In this document: piece by piece, positions 5,906-8,559 of the stretch
Numbering within the stretch: the first letter of the stretch is position 1
How the letters are laid out: the number at the start of each line of letters is the position of its first letter
Origin: Lichenicola sp964245345
GTDB taxonomy: Bacteria > Pseudomonadota > Alphaproteobacteria > Acetobacterales > Acetobacteraceae
DNA: 8,559 nt
Reading direction: 5' to 3'
Assembly: GCA_964245345.1 (NCBI GenBank)
Contig: CAXTMS010000149.1
Span: 1 to 8,559 of the forward strand
Translations under genes and position numbers: made by a program
The notes under the pieces: model-generated
The model's database searches: none
Seen by the model: only the letters and a program-made list of their open reading frames with translations
What the model was told of the DNA's origin: nothing

Positions 5906-6330
5906 CAGAGACGGTTCCTCTGGCTGGCGTAGAAGCTGATCACCTGCTTGACGATGTTCTCGGCCTGGTAGTGGCCGGCATGGGTCAAGGTCAGCGACAC
6001 GCCCACGAACTCATACGTGCTGGTTGAACCGTCCGCTTCCGACACGTATTGATAGATCGTCCCGGAGCCGATCACGCCCGCGTTCCAGAACGCCGCCTCG
6101 ATCGCCGCGATCAGGTCGTCCAGCGCCGACGAGCCGCGGTCGACCTGGAACTGCCCGCGCCACCCTGCCGGGGTGTTGAACTCGATCGGCACGCTGTTCA
6201 GCGGGTCGGACCGCTGCTGGCGCACCTCCTGCTGCGCCTGGAACCCGGTCACGTCGCGCAGGTCGAGCCGCGTGCCGTTCCAAAGAAGAACGACCTGGCA
6301 GTCACGACCGATACTGTAGGGATTACCCAA
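5905..6330 (-). CDS. Tail tube protein (Mu gpM type)
   Basis: A 141-residue protein that would polymerise into the inner tail tube inside the sheath. It sits directly after the sheath gene, the usual place for the tube, and has the size of a minimal tube protein (Mu gpM is 118 residues). Visible elements are an N-terminal strand pair (CQVVLLWNGTRLDLRDVTGFQAQ, residues 11-33), a polar loop around 35-45, strands IEFNTPAGWRGQFQVDRG (49-66), the helix ALDDLIAAIEAAFWNAG (69-85), and a C-terminal beta sheet (YEFVGVSLTLTHAG, then VKQVISFYAS). One helix packed on a beta barrel fits the tube fold. The start is TTG at 6330-6328, the only reasonable start codon in the frame, with AAGGAGG 6 nt upstream. 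Confidence 0.85.
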   Translation of the reverse strand: MGNPYSIGRDCQVVLLWNGTRLDLRDVTGFQAQQEVRQQRSDPLNSVPIEFNTPAGWRGQFQVDRGSSALDDLIAAIEAAFWNAGVIGSGTIYQYVSEADGSTSTYEFVGVSLTLTHAGHYQAENIVKQVISFYASQRNRL

Positions 6331-6336
6331 TCGAGG

Positions 6337-6343
6337 CCTCCTT
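6337..6343 (-). promoter_or_regulatory. Strong Shine-Dalgarno AAGGAGG deciding a TTG start
   Basis: AAGGAGG at 6343-6337 lies 6 nt before TTG at 6330 of the tail tube gene, inside the 47-bp sheath-to-tube gap. A near-consensus site should allow strong initiation at the weak codon. Confidence 0.75.
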
Positions 6344-6377
6344 GCTGTGCAGTGGCACGCGTGTCTTCAGTCGAGGG

Positions 6378-7952
6378 TCAGGTCGCAGAGCCGTTGTTCG
6401 CCGTCGACACGGTCACGCTCTGGCCGCCCTGCAGGTTGACGATGAACTTCTCGTTGATGCCCTGGTAGAGAACCTGCACATCCGCCTGCACGTAGCCGAG
6501 CGCAGTCCGCGTCTGCGGGTTGTTCGACGCGTCGCAGACCACGGCATAGGGTGTGGCGCCGTTGATGCTGCCGAGGATCCCCTGCTGCACCAGGCTGGAC
6601 AGGTAGCCGAGCAGCGTGGCGCGGATGTTGGACAGCAGCGTCGAGTTGATGACGCTGCCGACATAGCCGCCCATGCCGGCAGCCAGCGTCTCGGCGATGA
6701 AGTTCGTCATCCGCGTGTAGCTGTCGCCGGCGATCACCGCGTTGCTCGAGCTGTTGTGGCCGCAGCGAACGGCCCAGTACGATCCACCGGGCGCCGGGTT
6801 GCAGATCACGTCGATGCCGGCCGAGAACAGGGTCTGCAGCTCGGCAGACGAGTACGTCAACGCCTGGCCGCTCGATGCCAGCCCGCTCTTCTGGCTGCCT
6901 GCGATGCCCGACAGCTGCTTGTTGAGGCTGGACTGTTCGGGAGACAGGTTCGCCAGGCAGCCGGCCACGAAGCCCTGCGGGCTGACGATGCGCGTCTGGG
7001 AATTCGTCTGGTCGTACCAGAACAGCCAGTCGCCGAACATCAGCTTGGCCGCGTAGCTGTCCAGGCCCGCCTGTTCCTTGACCTGCACCGCCGTCGCGAT
7101 GGAGTCGCCGCTGGGCCCGACCAGGATCATGTAGATCCCTTCCGACAGGCCGAAGCTGCTCTGCACCGTCCACTGGGTGGAGTCGCTGCAATCCGCCAGC
7201 AGGCCGATCGCGCACCCGCGACCGCGCAGCGCGTACATCCCAGTCCGGTCCAGTCCGTCACTGCCCACCAAGGAGGCCGCCGTGATCCCGCTGCTGCCAT
7301 CCGTGCCGTTGAGCAGGGTCTGGCTGCTGATGGACGCGGGAGCCGTCGTCGGCCCGTTGCCGGCCGTGGCGACGCAGAGCGCGGAAGGGCCCCGCGTCGC
7401 GCTGGTCCCGTTGTTGACCGCGCTGATCGCGCTGGCCCAGAAGGCGGGGTTGCCGCCGCTGGGATCGAGGTTGTCGAAAACCTCCGGAAGCTGGCCGGGC
7501 ATCTGCAACGTCAACCGCCAGCTTCCGGCACGGGATCCCGCGCCCAGGTTCACGCTGATCTGGTTGCCGAGGCTGCCCGAGCAGACGGCGGTCAGAAGCA
7601 TGGGATAGCTGCTGTTGCTGTAGAGAAGCGCGTAGGTCGCCGAGACATCCGTGCCGTCGGTCACGCGCACGCCCACGAACGACGACGCACCCTGCTGCTG
7701 CGCGCAGGCGATCGGCGTGCCGAGGTCGTACTGCCGCGGCAGCACCGGCCCGAACGCCGCGTTGTAGTCGGCGACGCTGCCCATCACGACCGGCTGGTTG
7801 ACCGGACCCCAGGATGCCGTCCCGACGACGCCGATCTTGTCGGTGGCGACACCGTTGAGGGACAGGGTCTGCGGCGACGCGATCTGGACATACAGATCCG
7901 GCACGACAAGCGCGGCGGTGTTCAGGGCGCCCGACTGGGTGATCTGCACCAT
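6378..7952 (-). CDS. Contractile tail sheath protein (Mu gpL type)
   Basis: A 524-residue subunit of the contractile sheath, whose contraction drives the tube and spike through the target envelope. N-terminal hallmarks are the segment DLYVQIASPQTLSLNGV (19-35), the strand and loop IGVVGTASWGPVNQPVV (40-56) and SFVGVRVTDGTDV (91-103). SGSLGNQISVNLGAGS (125-140) opens the variable, surface-exposed middle domain. The C-terminal domain includes the RCGHNSSSNAVIAGDSYTRM segment, a long helical stretch (TNFIAETLAAGM, then RATLLGYLSSLVQQGILG) and the terminal strand NEKFIVNLQGGQSVTVS, expected to interlock with neighbouring subunits. Length is close to Mu gpL (495). ATG at 7952-7950 lies 3 nt past the preceding stop, with GGGGAG at 7967-7962 as ribosome binding site, 9 nt away. 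The gene is intact. Confidence 0.95.
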   Translation of the reverse strand: MVQITQSGALNTAALVVPDLYVQIASPQTLSLNGVATDKIGVVGTASWGPVNQPVVMGSVADYNAAFGPVLPRQYDLGTPIACAQQQGASSFVGVRVTDGTDVSATYALLYSNSSYPMLLTAVCSGSLGNQISVNLGAGSRAGSWRLTLQMPGQLPEVFDNLDPSGGNPAFWASAISAVNNGTSATRGPSALCVATAGNGPTTAPASISSQTLLNGTDGSSGITAASLVGSDGLDRTGMYALRGRGCAIGLLADCSDSTQWTVQSSFGLSEGIYMILVGPSGDSIATAVQVKEQAGLDSYAAKLMFGDWLFWYDQTNSQTRIVSPQGFVAGCLANLSPEQSSLNKQLSGIAGSQKSGLASSGQALTYSSAELQTLFSAGIDVICNPAPGGSYWAVRCGHNSSSNAVIAGDSYTRMTNFIAETLAAGMGGYVGSVINSTLLSNIRATLLGYLSSLVQQGILGSINGATPYAVVCDASNNPQTRTALGYVQADVQVLYQGINEKFIVNLQGGQSVTVSTANNGSAT

Positions 7953-7955
7953 GTT

Positions 7956-8138
7956 TCAGTGCTCCCCGTTCGAAGCGGTCGTGGTTCCCGTGCTCGGCAG
8001 CACCGGGACCAGCACGAGGTTGCTGTTGCCGCCGGCGAGGATCGCCTGGATGGTGGCAGGATCGGTGATGACGTCGCCACGGCTGTAGCGGCCGAACGCA
8101 TGGAGCACGACCAGCGCGCTGGGTGTGGGTCTGTTCAT
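7956..8138 (-). CDS. Small protein of unknown function preceding the sheath gene
   Basis: A 60-residue ORF starting at ATG 8138-8136, with AGGA at 8147-8144 five nt upstream. It lies 11 nt after the previous stop and 3 nt before the sheath start, so it is clearly an operon member. The sequence has an N-terminal ALVVLHAFGRYSRGD stretch, a possible short helix DPATIQAILAGG (residues 26-37), a hydrophobic strand NLVLVPVLP (40-48), and a Thr/Ser/Asn-rich polar tail. An in-frame extension up to 8324 is Arg/Gly-rich and overlaps the upstream gene, so it was rejected. Many Mu-like phages carry a small protein (DUF2635, Mu gp38) at this place. The sequence does not clearly match that family, so any equivalence is positional only. 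Confidence 0.75.
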   Translation of the reverse strand: MNRPTPSALVVLHAFGRYSRGDVITDPATIQAILAGGNSNLVLVPVLPSTGTTTASNGEH

Positions 8139-8149
8139 TCGAATCCTAT

Positions 8150-8559
8150 CTAGTTGACGAGATCGAGTTGAGGGATCGTCGACTGCCGGACCGCCGTCGC
8201 CAGCGCCGTGCCGACCGCGGCCACCCGCCCCATGTCCGGCCCGGCCGCCGTAAAGGTCGGCATCAGCCAGCCGCCTTCGGCGAGCTCGTTCCACGCGTAG
8301 ATCAAGCCCACCTGCGCCGGACACGCGGACGGCTGCGACACGAGGTAGTCCACCATCTCCACGACGTGCGCGCCGAGCTGCGCGTCGCTCGGCGGGTCGT
8401 AGTAGCTGTCGACGGTGAGGCCTGCCGGAACCGGATAGAACGGCTGCGGCGTCTCGACCAACGGCCGCTGGTCCCAGCCGCTCATGGCGGTCGGGATCAT
8501 GGGATACCCGGAGCTGCCGCGTGCCGCCCAGTCCGCACGGGCAGCCTGCGTCAGCGACG
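8150..8559 (-). CDS. C-terminal part of a glycosyl hydrolase-like (GH99/WbsX-type) protein, 5' end cut
   Basis: The frame is open from the window edge (first full codon at 8557) to TAG at 8152-8150, giving 136 residues of a longer protein. Two motifs stand out. GYPMIPTAMSGWDQRP recalls the 'Pxxxx-GWDxRP' segment of GH99-like and WbsX-type proteins. LIYAWNELAEGGWLMPT recalls their 'AWNEWxEGxxLxPx' motif, in which the Trp, Asn, Glu, Glu and Gly are all present here. The likely role is carbohydrate binding or cleavage, perhaps of host surface polysaccharide. Its place just before the sheath gene, 11 nt from the next ORF, makes it part of the particle operon. An ATG at 8500 could only start a truncated protein, because the open frame continues upstream with sensible sequence. 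Catalytic activity cannot be judged from this fragment. Confidence 0.65.
   Translation of the reverse strand, partial: SLTQAARADWAARGSSGYPMIPTAMSGWDQRPLVETPQPFYPVPAGLTVDSYYDPPSDAQLGAHVVEMVDYLVSQPSACPAQVGLIYAWNELAEGGWLMPTFTAAGPDMGRVAAVGTALATAVRQSTIPQLDLVN

Noticed and set aside
6356..6363. CACGCGTG perfect 8-bp palindrome in the sheath-to-tube gap
   Set aside because: Too short to be meaningful as an operator or terminator in GC-rich DNA, with no U-run or flanking repeat.
6342..8153. 603-residue plus-strand ORF antisense to the sheath and neighbours
   Set aside because: It is Arg/His/Ala-rich with no recognisable domain and lies opposite an unmistakable sheath gene. Long antisense frames are expected in high-GC coding DNA.
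1..8559. CRISPR arrays, tRNA or rRNA genes, insertion sequences and intrinsic terminators
   Set aside because: No regularly spaced repeats, cloverleaf-like segments, transposase motifs or hairpin-plus-U-tract were seen when reading both strands; the operon is continuous.

Overview
The window is a single minus-strand operon, transcribed from high to low coordinates, that encodes the tail and baseplate of a contractile-tailed (myovirus-type) phage or phage-derived particle. The high GC content and high third-position GC, together with the character of the proteins, fit an alphaproteobacterial host, possibly Acetobacteraceae or another Rhodospirillales. That taxonomic placement is inference and was not tested by any search. 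No head, portal, terminase, integrase, lysis or regulatory genes lie inside the window. A prophage, a free phage and a tailocin-like particle therefore cannot be told apart here.

Layout in transcription order: the 3' end of a carbohydrate-active-looking protein resembling the GH99/WbsX group (8559-8150); a 60-residue protein of unknown function (8138-7956); tail sheath (7952-6378); tail tube (6330-5905); tail assembly chaperone (5905-5582), with a probable programmed -1 frameshift extension running to 5412; a short tape-measure-position protein (5376-4099); a DNA-circularization/gpN-like baseplate protein (4102-3215); a LysM-like gpX tail protein (3207-3022); a gpD/gpP-type hub (3025-1937); a gpV/gp45-type spike with an HxH tip (1944-1408); a gp25/gpW-like wedge protein (1415-1047); and a baseplate J-like protein (1046-1) cut by the window edge before its stop. 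From the sheath on, the order matches the phage Mu tail module (L, M, 41, 42, N/43, P/44, 45, 46, 47) with a P2-like gpX gene inserted.

The genes are packed tightly and most junctions suggest translational coupling: TGATG, GTGA, ATGA, two identical 8-nt ATGGCTGA overlaps, and a TAG/ATG abutment. The largest non-coding gaps are 47 bp (sheath to tube) and about 35 bp (frameshift extension to tape measure). No stretch over 300 bases lacks a gene, and no promoter or terminator was recognised inside the operon.

The most interesting signal is the frameshift cassette in the chaperone gene. A canonical A AAA AAC heptamer sits in the correct zero frame, directly before the stop. Five nucleotides later comes a long imperfect hairpin of about 20 pairs. 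Past the site, the -1 frame encodes a 57-residue extension that looks like genuine protein.
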